Shown here in pieces: positions 7,832 through 14,126 of a stretch of 14,302 nt of DNA. A program made the position numbers and the translations under genes. How positions within the stretch are numbered: position 1 is the first letter of the stretch; each line of letters begins with the position of its first letter. Under the pieces are notes generated by a model. That model had not been told where the DNA came from and made no database searches. It was given only the letters and a program-made list of their open reading frames with translations. Origin of the DNA: Sulfurivirga caldicuralii (lineage in GTDB: Bacteria; Pseudomonadota; Gammaproteobacteria; Thiomicrospirales; Thiomicrospiraceae); NCBI GenBank assembly GCA_015661715.1, contig DQVN01000096.1:1-14302 (forward strand), read 5' to 3'.

Positions 7832-8992
7832 ATGAAGCACTTATATATTGGTCTGCTTATCAGCATGCTTTCAGGATGGAGTTATGGAGCAGAACGGATC
7901 ATCGTCGAACCGGTCTCTGAGAAGGTCTATGACAGTCAGATCAAAATTGGCGGAACGGTCATTCCCTTCAAAAAGATCACCTTGACAGCCCAAATTGCTG
8001 GACAAATCAACTACCTGGCCGGAGAAGAAGGTGATCGTTTCTCCCAAGGCGCCTTACTGGCCGCTATTGACGATGCAGCTTTGTTGGCTAAACGAAAGGC
8101 AGCCTATGCCCAATGGCAGCGTGCCCATGCTGCCTGGCAAAACGCCATCACCCTTTATAACCGGGAGCTGTGGGCACCTCGATCAAAAACCGCCATGCCG
8201 GGCATGGGATTCCCAAGCATGTTTGACAATATGTTCTCTCGCCCCATGAGCGATGCGCTGAATATTACTGATTATGATGCAGCACGACGTGCCGATCTGA
8301 TCAGCGCGCGACAGCGTATCAAAGAGGCACTGGCGCAAATGGAATCAGCCCGCGCGCAAGTGGAAGAAATTGATGTCATGCTGCGCTATACCCGCCTAAC
8401 CGCCCCTTTCAATGGTGTGATCGTCAAAAAATTTATCGAAGTGGGAGATACGGTTCAGCCTGGACAGCCCGTTCTGGAGTTTGCCAAAAGCAATCACCTG
8501 AGCATTGAGGTCAATGTCCCTGTCAGCCTGATGGGCGCACTCACCCGCGGTGCCATAGTGCAAGCTTCTATCAATCACGGGGCCACTTTGCCTGTGCGCG
8601 TAGCACAAATTTTCCCTGTTGCAGACAACAAACAACACACGGTAAAGGTAAAGTTTGACATTCCTTTAGGGGTCGCTGCCGCCCCTGGCATGTATGCAGA
8701 AGTTTACCTGCCCAATCCCCAATCCCAAGGCCTGAAGTTTCCGGTTATTCCAGAAAAAGCCATTGTCAAACGGGGCAGTCTGCCGTCTGTCTATGTGGTG
8801 GATCCCAAAACCCATCAAGTTTATATGAAAATCGTCCGACTCAGTCAGACCAGCATCAATGGCAACCGCATCGTCCTCTCAGGCCTTAAGCGAGGAGAAC
8901 AGATCATTATCAACCCGCCTGCTAATATCCACAGCGGTATGCGTTATGAGAATGGCACCCTAATCGATCATCAGCCAGAGCAAAAGGATTAA
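7832..8992 (+). CDS. RND efflux periplasmic adaptor (membrane fusion protein)
   Basis: Periplasmic adaptor of an RND tripartite pump, 386 residues, HlyD/AcrA-type. The signal peptide ends about SYGA (residue 20). The first lipoyl half-motif is at about 46-80 (KITLTAQIAGQINYLAGEEG), then a helical hairpin (about 84-185). The second lipoyl half (RLTAPFNGVIVKKFIEVGDTV, 188-208) and the beta-barrel and membrane-proximal domains (about 224-375) follow. The hairpin is interrupted by an unusual Met/Pro/Phe-rich segment at about 115-143 (five Met, three Pro, FPSMFDNMF). No N-terminal Cys is seen, so it is not a lipoprotein. The ribosome binding site is weak (AAGG about 10 bases upstream). Its stop is 4 bases before the permease start, and AAAAGGA inside its last codons serves the permease. 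No outer-membrane channel gene is visible beside it. Confidence 0.92.
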   Translation: MKHLYIGLLISMLSGWSYGAERIIVEPVSEKVYDSQIKIGGTVIPFKKITLTAQIAGQINYLAGEEGDRFSQGALLAAIDDAALLAKRKAAYAQWQRAHAAWQNAITLYNRELWAPRSKTAMPGMGFPSMFDNMFSRPMSDALNITDYDAARRADLISARQRIKEALAQMESARAQVEEIDVMLRYTRLTAPFNGVIVKKFIEVGDTVQPGQPVLEFAKSNHLSIEVNVPVSLMGALTRGAIVQASINHGATLPVRVAQIFPVADNKQHTVKVKFDIPLGVAAAPGMYAEVYLPNPQSQGLKFPVIPEKAIVKRGSLPSVYVVDPKTHQVYMKIVRLSQTSINGNRIVLSGLKRGEQIIINPPANIHSGMRYENGTLIDHQPEQKD

Positions 8993-8996
8993 GAGG

Positions 8997-11900
8997 ATGT
9001 CGAACAAAAATAATTCGAGATTCGATATTGCCGGCGCCTTTGCCCGAAACTTTATCCACTCCCCTATGACACCTCTGTTCCTGCTGGCATTCCTTGTGAC
9101 AGGCATTATCGGTATTTTGATTACCCCCAGACAGGAAGACCCCCAAATCTCTGTGCCCATGGTTGATATCTTTGTTGCCTATCCCGGTGCTTCCAACCGT
9201 CAGGTTGAAGCTTTAGTCGCAGAGCCGCTTGAACGGCTGATGCATGAAATCAAAGGTGTCAAACATGTTTACTCCGCCTCTCAACGAGGGATGGGACTGG
9301 TTACAGTCGAGTTTGATGTGGGCGAGAACATGGAAGATTCTTTGGTCAAGCTCTACAACAAACTGGCATCCAATATGGACAAGATTCCTCCCGGCGTGCA
9401 ACAACCCTTAGTCAAGCCTAAAGGGCCTGATGACGTCCCGGTTGTCACCTTTACACTCTCTTCCAAAACGCTGGATCAATCCCAACTGCGACTGTTAGCG
9501 CTGGATGTTTTGCAATCCCTCTCCAAGGTTGATGATGTGGCGCAGGGCTTTGTGGTGGGAGGTGAACCCCAGGAAATTCGTATTGACATCGATCCTGCTC
9601 GCCTGGCCAGTTATGACATTCCCCTCAGCCAGATTGGACAGACGATCCGCGCCGCCAACTCAGAACTTGAAGCAGGCCGTCTTGAAGCATTTCAGCATAC
9701 CTATAAGGTATACACCGGTGATTTTCTCAAAACAGTGAGCGACATCCAGAACCTTGTGGTGGGCATCCATGAAAACAAGCCGGTGTATGTGCGTGACATT
9801 GCCCATGTCTATGAAGGCCATGGCGATATTTCCAATATCGTTCTGCGCTATACCGGTCCGGCTTACACTGGTGCGCACGCCGCGGCTGACGGCGAACCCG
9901 CCGTCACCATTGCATTGGCTAAAAAGCCACTTTCCAACGGTGTTACCGTTGCCGAACAAGCCATTGAAAAACTCCAGCAACTGAAAGGCACCTTAATCCC
10001 AGACACGGTTTATGTCCAAATCAGCCGAGATTACGGTAAAACTGCGAATGATAAAGTTAACGAATTGGTGTTCAAACTTTTTATTGCCACTGCAGCTGTC
10101 GCTGTCTTAGTTTGGTTCTTTTTAGGTTGGCGCGCCTCGCTGGTGACTGTTATCGTCATTCCTGTAGTCATTCTGTCAACGGTATTTGCCGCTTGGCTGA
10201 TGGATTTTACTATCGACCGGGTTTCCCTGTTTGCCCTGATCTTTTCCATCGGCATTCTGGTGGATGATGCCGTAGTTGTTCTGGAAAACATCTATCGCCG
10301 CTGGCTACTGGAAGGCAAGACGCTGACCAAAACATCCATAGAAGCCGTATCGGAAGTGGGCAATCCCACGATTATTGCCACCCTCACAGTTATTGCTGCC
10401 CTAGCCCCTATGGGCTTTGTCTCCGGCATGATGGGACCTTATATGGCGCCTATTCCAGCACTGGGATCTGTGGCCATGATTATTTCCCTATTTGCCGCCT
10501 TCGCCTTTACTCCCTGGCTAGCGCAGCGGATTCGCCCGACTATGCAATCCTTGAAAAAGGCCGAAAAGCGAGAACACGCTCAAAATGAGAAAATCGCAGC
10601 GTTTTTCCGCACACTAATCAATAGCCTGCTGATCAACAAAGCCAAAGGTTGGGGCTTTTTAGCAGCCATTGTGATTGGTTTTTTTCTGGCAATCATGTTA
10701 GTAGCAACCAAAGCTGTACCTGTCAAGCTACTGCCCTACGATAACAAGCCTGACTTCAGCATCATCATCAATTTCCCCGAGGGTACGGCTTTGCCAGTTA
10801 CCGCTAACCTAACCCATCAACTGGTACAGATTCTTCAGGACAAGGTGCCGGAAATCCGAACCATGGAATCTTATGCCGGCACCGCGGCCCCCTTTGACTT
10901 CAACGGCTTGGTGCGCCATTACTATCTACGCCAAAATCCCTGGCAAGGCGACATTCAGGTACACCTGATAGATAAAAGCGAACGGGCACGCAGCAGTCAT
11001 GAAATCGCCGAAGATGTCCGACAGTTACTGGCACCCGTGGCAAAACGGGCCGGTGCGCGCATTCAGGTGGTCGAAATGCCCCCAGGGCCACCCGTTCTGC
11101 AATCCATTGTGGCGGAAGTATATGCGCCGAGTGATACATTACGCGATCAGATCACCGCAAAGCTAACCGGTATCTTTGAATCCGTGCCCATTATTGGCGA
11201 TGTGGACAACTTCCTAACCGCCCCCCATGACACATGGCGGTTTGTCATCAATAAACAAAAAGCCATGGAAAAGGGTATCAGTGTACAAACCATCAATCAA
11301 ACCGTCAGCATGGCCATGGGGGAATACAAAATTGGCGATGTCAAAGAAGGTTTTGTCCGCGAACCCACCTACATCACCTTACAGGTCCCCTTAGAAGCAC
11401 GAGCTGAATTTGCCCGCCTGGGCCAAATTCCCGTACCCTCCTCCCAGGGCTTTACAGTGCCTTTAGCAGAGCTGGGCCATTTCGTATTAGAACGCCAACA
11501 AAACGTCATCTACCACAAGGATCTAACACCCGTTCAATATGTTACCGGCACAGGGGTAGGCCGACTAGGCGCCCCTATCTACGGGATGCTCGCCGTGCAG
11601 GAAGCAGTGGAAAAAACCTCAGATCCCTTACTTAAAGAAACCACTTTTAATTTTGTCTTTCCACCCGATGCTCTGAAAGAAACAGGTATTCTCTGGAGTG
11701 GCGAATGGACAGTGACCTATGAAACCTTTCGTGATATGGGCCTGGCGTTCGCCGTCGCCCTGCTGGTTATCTATATGCTGGTCGTGTGGGAGTTCAAAAA
11801 CTTCCTTGTGCCTTTGATAGTCATGGCGCCCATTCCCCTAACCTTGATCGGCATCGCGCCCGGCCACTGGTTACTGGGTGCTGAATTCACCGCCACCTCT

Positions 11901-12446
11901 ATGATCGGTTTCATTGCCCTGGCGGGCATTATCGTGCGTAACTCCATCTTGTTGGTGGATTTCTCCCGGCAAGCCATTGACCAAGGAACCCCTGTTGTCG
12001 ATGCGGTCATCATGGCTTGTAAGACGCGCACCCGCCCCATTCTGATTACTGCCTTAGCCCTGGTATTGGGATCCAGTGTTATTCTGTTTGACCCCATCTT
12101 CCAAGGCATGGCCATCTCACTTATGTTCGGCACCCTGGTGGCCACCCTACTCACCCTAGTGGTTATCCCCTTGGGCTGTGTCAGCGCTCGCTCTATCTTC
12201 TCCCCCAACGTAGAAAATGAAGAAGATACATGCCAAACACAATGTAGTACTCCAACCGCACCGTCATCAACAGTAGCGGCAGAACCAATGGCGTCCACCC
12301 GCGACAAGCCGGATCAACCTGAAAGATCATCGACTGAAGCACCTTCAGCTCATCCGCGCCAGCAGAAAAAGCCACGCCGGAAACGGGGCATTCAACTGAA
12401 AACACTCAAGGAAAACGACCATGACAACAATGACTCGAATCATTAA
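8997..12446 (+). CDS. RND efflux transporter permease, HAE1-like, with basic C-terminal tail
   Basis: Inner-membrane proton-driven RND permease, 1149 residues. TM1 lies at about 26-43 and is followed by the first periplasmic porter domain. TM2-TM6 lie at about 357-510. TM7 (about 552-571) precedes the second periplasmic domain. TM8-TM12 span about 913-1060. The TM4 proton-relay pair Asp423-Asp424 is present in SIGILVDDAVVVLEN, which fits the HAE1 (multidrug/amphiphile) group rather than metal pumps. The TM10 position that is Lys940 in AcrB is Arg981 here (GIIVRNSILLVDF). After the last helix a hydrophilic extension of about 83 residues (1067-1149) is rich in Ser, Pro, Thr and charge. It includes KKPRRKRG (1124-1131); AcrB ends much sooner. 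The substrate is unknown. The pump is in an operon with its adaptor and overlaps the next gene by 26 bases. Confidence 0.93.
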   Translation: MSNKNNSRFDIAGAFARNFIHSPMTPLFLLAFLVTGIIGILITPRQEDPQISVPMVDIFVAYPGASNRQVEALVAEPLERLMHEIKGVKHVYSASQRGMGLVTVEFDVGENMEDSLVKLYNKLASNMDKIPPGVQQPLVKPKGPDDVPVVTFTLSSKTLDQSQLRLLALDVLQSLSKVDDVAQGFVVGGEPQEIRIDIDPARLASYDIPLSQIGQTIRAANSELEAGRLEAFQHTYKVYTGDFLKTVSDIQNLVVGIHENKPVYVRDIAHVYEGHGDISNIVLRYTGPAYTGAHAAADGEPAVTIALAKKPLSNGVTVAEQAIEKLQQLKGTLIPDTVYVQISRDYGKTANDKVNELVFKLFIATAAVAVLVWFFLGWRASLVTVIVIPVVILSTVFAAWLMDFTIDRVSLFALIFSIGILVDDAVVVLENIYRRWLLEGKTLTKTSIEAVSEVGNPTIIATLTVIAALAPMGFVSGMMGPYMAPIPALGSVAMIISLFAAFAFTPWLAQRIRPTMQSLKKAEKREHAQNEKIAAFFRTLINSLLINKAKGWGFLAAIVIGFFLAIMLVATKAVPVKLLPYDNKPDFSIIINFPEGTALPVTANLTHQLVQILQDKVPEIRTMESYAGTAAPFDFNGLVRHYYLRQNPWQGDIQVHLIDKSERARSSHEIAEDVRQLLAPVAKRAGARIQVVEMPPGPPVLQSIVAEVYAPSDTLRDQITAKLTGIFESVPIIGDVDNFLTAPHDTWRFVINKQKAMEKGISVQTINQTVSMAMGEYKIGDVKEGFVREPTYITLQVPLEARAEFARLGQIPVPSSQGFTVPLAELGHFVLERQQNVIYHKDLTPVQYVTGTGVGRLGAPIYGMLAVQEAVEKTSDPLLKETTFNFVFPPDALKETGILWSGEWTVTYETFRDMGLAFAVALLVIYMLVVWEFKNFLVPLIVMAPIPLTLIGIAPGHWLLGAEFTATSMIGFIALAGIIVRNSILLVDFSRQAIDQGTPVVDAVIMACKTRTRPILITALALVLGSSVILFDPIFQGMAISLMFGTLVATLLTLVVIPLGCVSARSIFSPNVENEEDTCQTQCSTPTAPSSTVAAEPMASTRDKPDQPERSSTEAPSAHPRQQKKPRRKRGIQLKTLKENDHDNNDSNH

Positions 12447-12771
12447 ACTCATCTGGCCATTCATCTTGCTGGCAAGTATTACGTTGCCCGCTTCTGCAAC
12501 AGCCATACAGTGGCCGCAGCCTGAATCGGCCTATCACTCCAAACAACCAAAGGCCCAATGGCTAAATAACGCTAGACAATCCAGGAACAATCTCCACACC
12601 GCCTGGCCCACCCCTCATATTTCAAGCAACAGGTGGCAGAGAGGTTTAAGACAACCGCCCCAGGCATTCTATCCAACCCGACAGCCCAATGGATATGGCC
12701 ACCCTTACTGGCCGTTCTCTCGTCTGCGGCATCCCAGTTTTTCTTTGCCGATCCCCTCGTGGGGTTGGTAA
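12421..12771 (+). CDS. Small secreted Trp/Pro-rich protein of unknown function
   Basis: A 116-residue protein I do not recognise. The N-terminus MTTMTRIIKLIWPFILLASI leads into TLPASATA, a clear signal peptide cut near residue 26-28. The mature part has no globular-domain signature. It is rich in Gln, Pro, Trp, Arg and Ser and ends with an aromatic stretch (NGYGHPYWPF, then PSWGW at the C-terminus). AAGGA lies 8 bases before the ATG, inside the end of the RND permease gene. The 26-base overlap in another frame argues for translational coupling and a linked role. The NGYG and PYW pieces recall the globule-like proteins but are too short to prove kinship. A periplasmic pump accessory or a structural protein are both possible. 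Confidence 0.65.
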   Translation: MTTMTRIIKLIWPFILLASITLPASATAIQWPQPESAYHSKQPKAQWLNNARQSRNNLHTAWPTPHISSNRWQRGLRQPPQAFYPTRQPNGYGHPYWPFSRLRHPSFSLPIPSWGW

Positions 12772-12773
12772 AG

Positions 12774-12802
12774 AAAAAACCCCAGGTGTGCGCGCACCTG
12801 GG
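12774..12802 (-). terminator. Hairpin with T-tract facing the minus strand
   Basis: CCCAGGTG (12781-12788) pairs with CACCTGGG (12795-12802) across 6 bases, an 8-base-pair stem. The run of six A at 12774-12779 gives TTTTTT after the stem only on the minus strand, so as an intrinsic terminator it would stop leftward transcription. On the plus strand no T-tract follows, so it may instead mark or protect the 3' end of the RND-operon mRNA. Confidence 0.5.
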
Positions 12803-12808
12803 CCTAAA

Positions 12809-12862
12809 TGGAGCAGATGCTCCAAGAGGAATTACGCTCTTTCCTCATTCACAAAAAGAGCG
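12809..12862 (+). promoter_or_regulatory. Two further hairpins in the leader of the 12889 gene
   Basis: TGGAGC/GCTCCA (12809-12814 with 12819-12824, 4-base loop) and CGCTCTTT/AAAGAGCG (12835-12842 with 12855-12862, 12-base loop) are perfect stems. They lie just upstream of the AGAGGAG ribosome binding site (12874-12880). Neither is followed by a T-tract, so they look like mRNA-stability or processing structures or protein-binding sites rather than terminators. No convincing promoter is seen here. Confidence 0.45.
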
Positions 12863-12888
12863 GCACTTATGATAGAGGAGTCATAACC

Positions 12889-13398
12889 ATGACGATTAAA
12901 AAATTGGCACTCACATCGGTCATCGCAGCGGCCATGTTTGGTGCACAAAGTGCCTCTGCGGACTGGTGGGATGGCCCGTGGAATGATGATGGCTACGGCA
13001 ATGGTTCCGGCTATGGATATGGTCAAGGCTATGGACGGGGAGATGCCCGAGGCCGAGGCCATGGAAAAGGTCGAGGCCGTGGCAAGTTCAATATGAACTT
13101 CGGCATGAACGCCGATACCGATATGGATACCGATTGGGAAGGCCGGGGCCGAGGATATAACGACTATTATACACATCCTTCCTGGTACTATAACTACCAT
13201 AACCGTTATTACAACGGTTATGGCTACCCACCGCCACCGCCACCAGCCTATTACGGCTATCCGACTCCGCAACAGGGTGGACCAGCCCCGGGCTACCATC
13301 CTTATGGTATGCCGCCTCCGCCCCGTCCTATGCCGCCGCGCTCAGGCGCAAGGCCAGACAATAACAACAATAAACCTCAGTCTAACGCCAAGCAGTAA
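12889..13398 (+). CDS. Sulfur-globule-family protein (Gly/Tyr/Asn/Pro-rich, secreted)
   Basis: Predicted structural protein of 169 residues, probably part of the protein envelope around extracytoplasmic sulfur globules. The signal peptide MTIKKLALTSVIAAAMFGAQ runs into SASA with cleavage at residue 24. The mature chain starts DWWDGPWNDDGYGNG. It then has a Gly/Tyr segment (35-49), an Arg-Gly-rich stretch (50-66), FNMNFGMN (67-74), and a Tyr/Asn-rich stretch (88-113). It ends Pro-rich (six Pro at 114-119) with a hydrophilic Asn-rich tail. The N-terminus and the FNMN element resemble sulfur globule proteins as I remember them from purple sulfur bacteria. The ATG at 12889 has AGAGGAG 8 bases upstream; the longer frame from 12808 lacks such a site. 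A strong terminator follows. Other repetitive Gly/Tyr surface proteins remain possible. Confidence 0.7.
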   Translation: MTIKKLALTSVIAAAMFGAQSASADWWDGPWNDDGYGNGSGYGYGQGYGRGDARGRGHGKGRGRGKFNMNFGMNADTDMDTDWEGRGRGYNDYYTHPSWYYNYHNRYYNGYGYPPPPPPAYYGYPTPQQGGPAPGYHPYGMPPPPRPMPPRSGARPDNNNNKPQSNAKQ

Positions 13399-13410
13399 AT
13401 CAATTGCTTA

Positions 13411-13442
13411 CATCCTGCCCTCTCCGGGCAGGGTGCTTTTTT
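13411..13442 (+). terminator. Strong intrinsic terminator after the globule-like gene
   Basis: CCTGCCC (13414-13420) pairs with GGGCAGG (13426-13432) across a 5-base loop. The stem is extended outward by three more pairs, one a T-G wobble, and is followed after one base by six T residues (13437-13442). It starts 12 bases past the stop codon. It should insulate or reduce expression of the ParA gene that follows. Confidence 0.88.
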
Positions 13443-13445
13443 AAA

Positions 13446-13462
13446 CATACCAAGGCGGTATG
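13446..13462 (+). repeat. Short inverted repeat before the ParA gene
   Basis: CATACC (13446-13451) and GGTATG (13457-13462) form a perfect 6-base-pair stem with a 5-base loop. It lies between the terminator and the AGGAG site (13471-13475) of the ParA gene. It could be an operator or a leader hairpin. Confidence 0.35.
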
Positions 13463-13481
13463 GTTAAAAAAGGAGATAGAG

Positions 13482-14126
13482 ATGATCACCATTATTGGCA
13501 ATATGAAAGGGGGCACAGGCAAAAGCACTCTGGCTTTCAACCTGGCCATTTGGCTGGCTTATCGACAACCGCCTCTGATTTTCGACTTGGACCCTCAACA
13601 AACCCTTGCAGATGCCATTGAAGTACGGAAACAGGAGAATTTTACTCCCGCTCTCGAGTCCGCCCGAGACTGCAACCATCTCTCCAACCTGTCCACAGAC
13701 CGGGAGGTAATCATCGATGTGAGCATGAGCGATTCAACAGCGCTGGATCAAGCGCTGTTGCTTGCAGAACGGGTGCTCATTCCAGTTGCGCCCTCACAGG
13801 CTGACGTCTGGTCCACTCAGCGATTTGTTCAACACATACAACAGCTGCGCCCAACCCAACCCCCTACCATTCTGGGTGTAATCAACCGCGCTGATACCCA
13901 TCCATTTATTCCTGAAACCGCTGAAACCGAAGCGGCATTAGAACATCTGGCCCCATTACAGCGCATTCCTATTCGCCTTTATCATCGTACCGCCTATCGT
14001 CGCTCCTTTAGCGAAGGAATGGCTGTTTTTGAACTGGAGCCGAACGGCAAAGCAGCAAGGGAAATCAACAAACTTGCTGCTTACCTGTATCCTCATCTGA
14101 CAAAAATAAGGAATAAGGCATGTTAA
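13482..14126 (+). CDS. ParA/MinD-family partitioning-type ATPase
   Basis: A 214-residue cytoplasmic P-loop ATPase of the ParA family, without an N-terminal DNA-binding domain; its size is in the range of ParF, McdA and VirC1-like members. The deviant Walker A is KGGTGKST (9-16), with the signature Lys9 that contacts the partner subunit. The Walker A' motif is LIFDLDPQQT (32-41), and Walker B is probably REVIIDVS with Asp79. The C-terminal FSEGMAVFELEPNGKAAREI fits the family's closing helix region. Such proteins form ATP dimers that position plasmids, carboxysomes, chemoreceptor clusters or secretion machines. ATG at 13482 has AGGAG 6 bases upstream; the longer frame from 13404 would start inside the terminator. 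The gene overlaps the next one by 7 bases. No ParB-like gene or parS-like site is visible, so the cargo is unknown. Location beside the globule-like gene suggests globules, as inference. Confidence 0.9.
   Translation: MITIIGNMKGGTGKSTLAFNLAIWLAYRQPPLIFDLDPQQTLADAIEVRKQENFTPALESARDCNHLSNLSTDREVIIDVSMSDSTALDQALLLAERVLIPVAPSQADVWSTQRFVQHIQQLRPTQPPTILGVINRADTHPFIPETAETEAALEHLAPLQRIPIRLYHRTAYRRSFSEGMAVFELEPNGKAAREINKLAAYLYPHLTKIRNKAC

Noticed and set aside
7708..7920. Small plus-strand frame before the RND adaptor (70 codons)
   Set aside because: It has no ribosome binding site, overlaps the adaptor gene by almost 90 bases and has no recognisable sequence.
8997..12446. Heavy-metal (CusA-type) RND permease
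   Set aside because: TM4 carries the Asp-Asp pair typical of the HAE1 group, not the single-Asp pattern of metal pumps; the adaptor's Met-rich insert alone is not enough to claim metal transport.
12832..13299. A 155-codon hydrophobic frame on the minus strand opposite the globule-like gene
   Set aside because: Its Ile/Val/Ala-rich translation is what the complement of Gly/Tyr/Asn/Asp codons would give; no ribosome binding site is evident. The minus-facing terminator nearby keeps antisense RNA, but not this protein, worth checking.
13482..14126. Plasmid or chromosome partition locus
   Set aside because: No ParB-like gene, parS-like repeats or replication gene is visible, and the partner gene encodes a membrane protein; neighbours look chromosomal.
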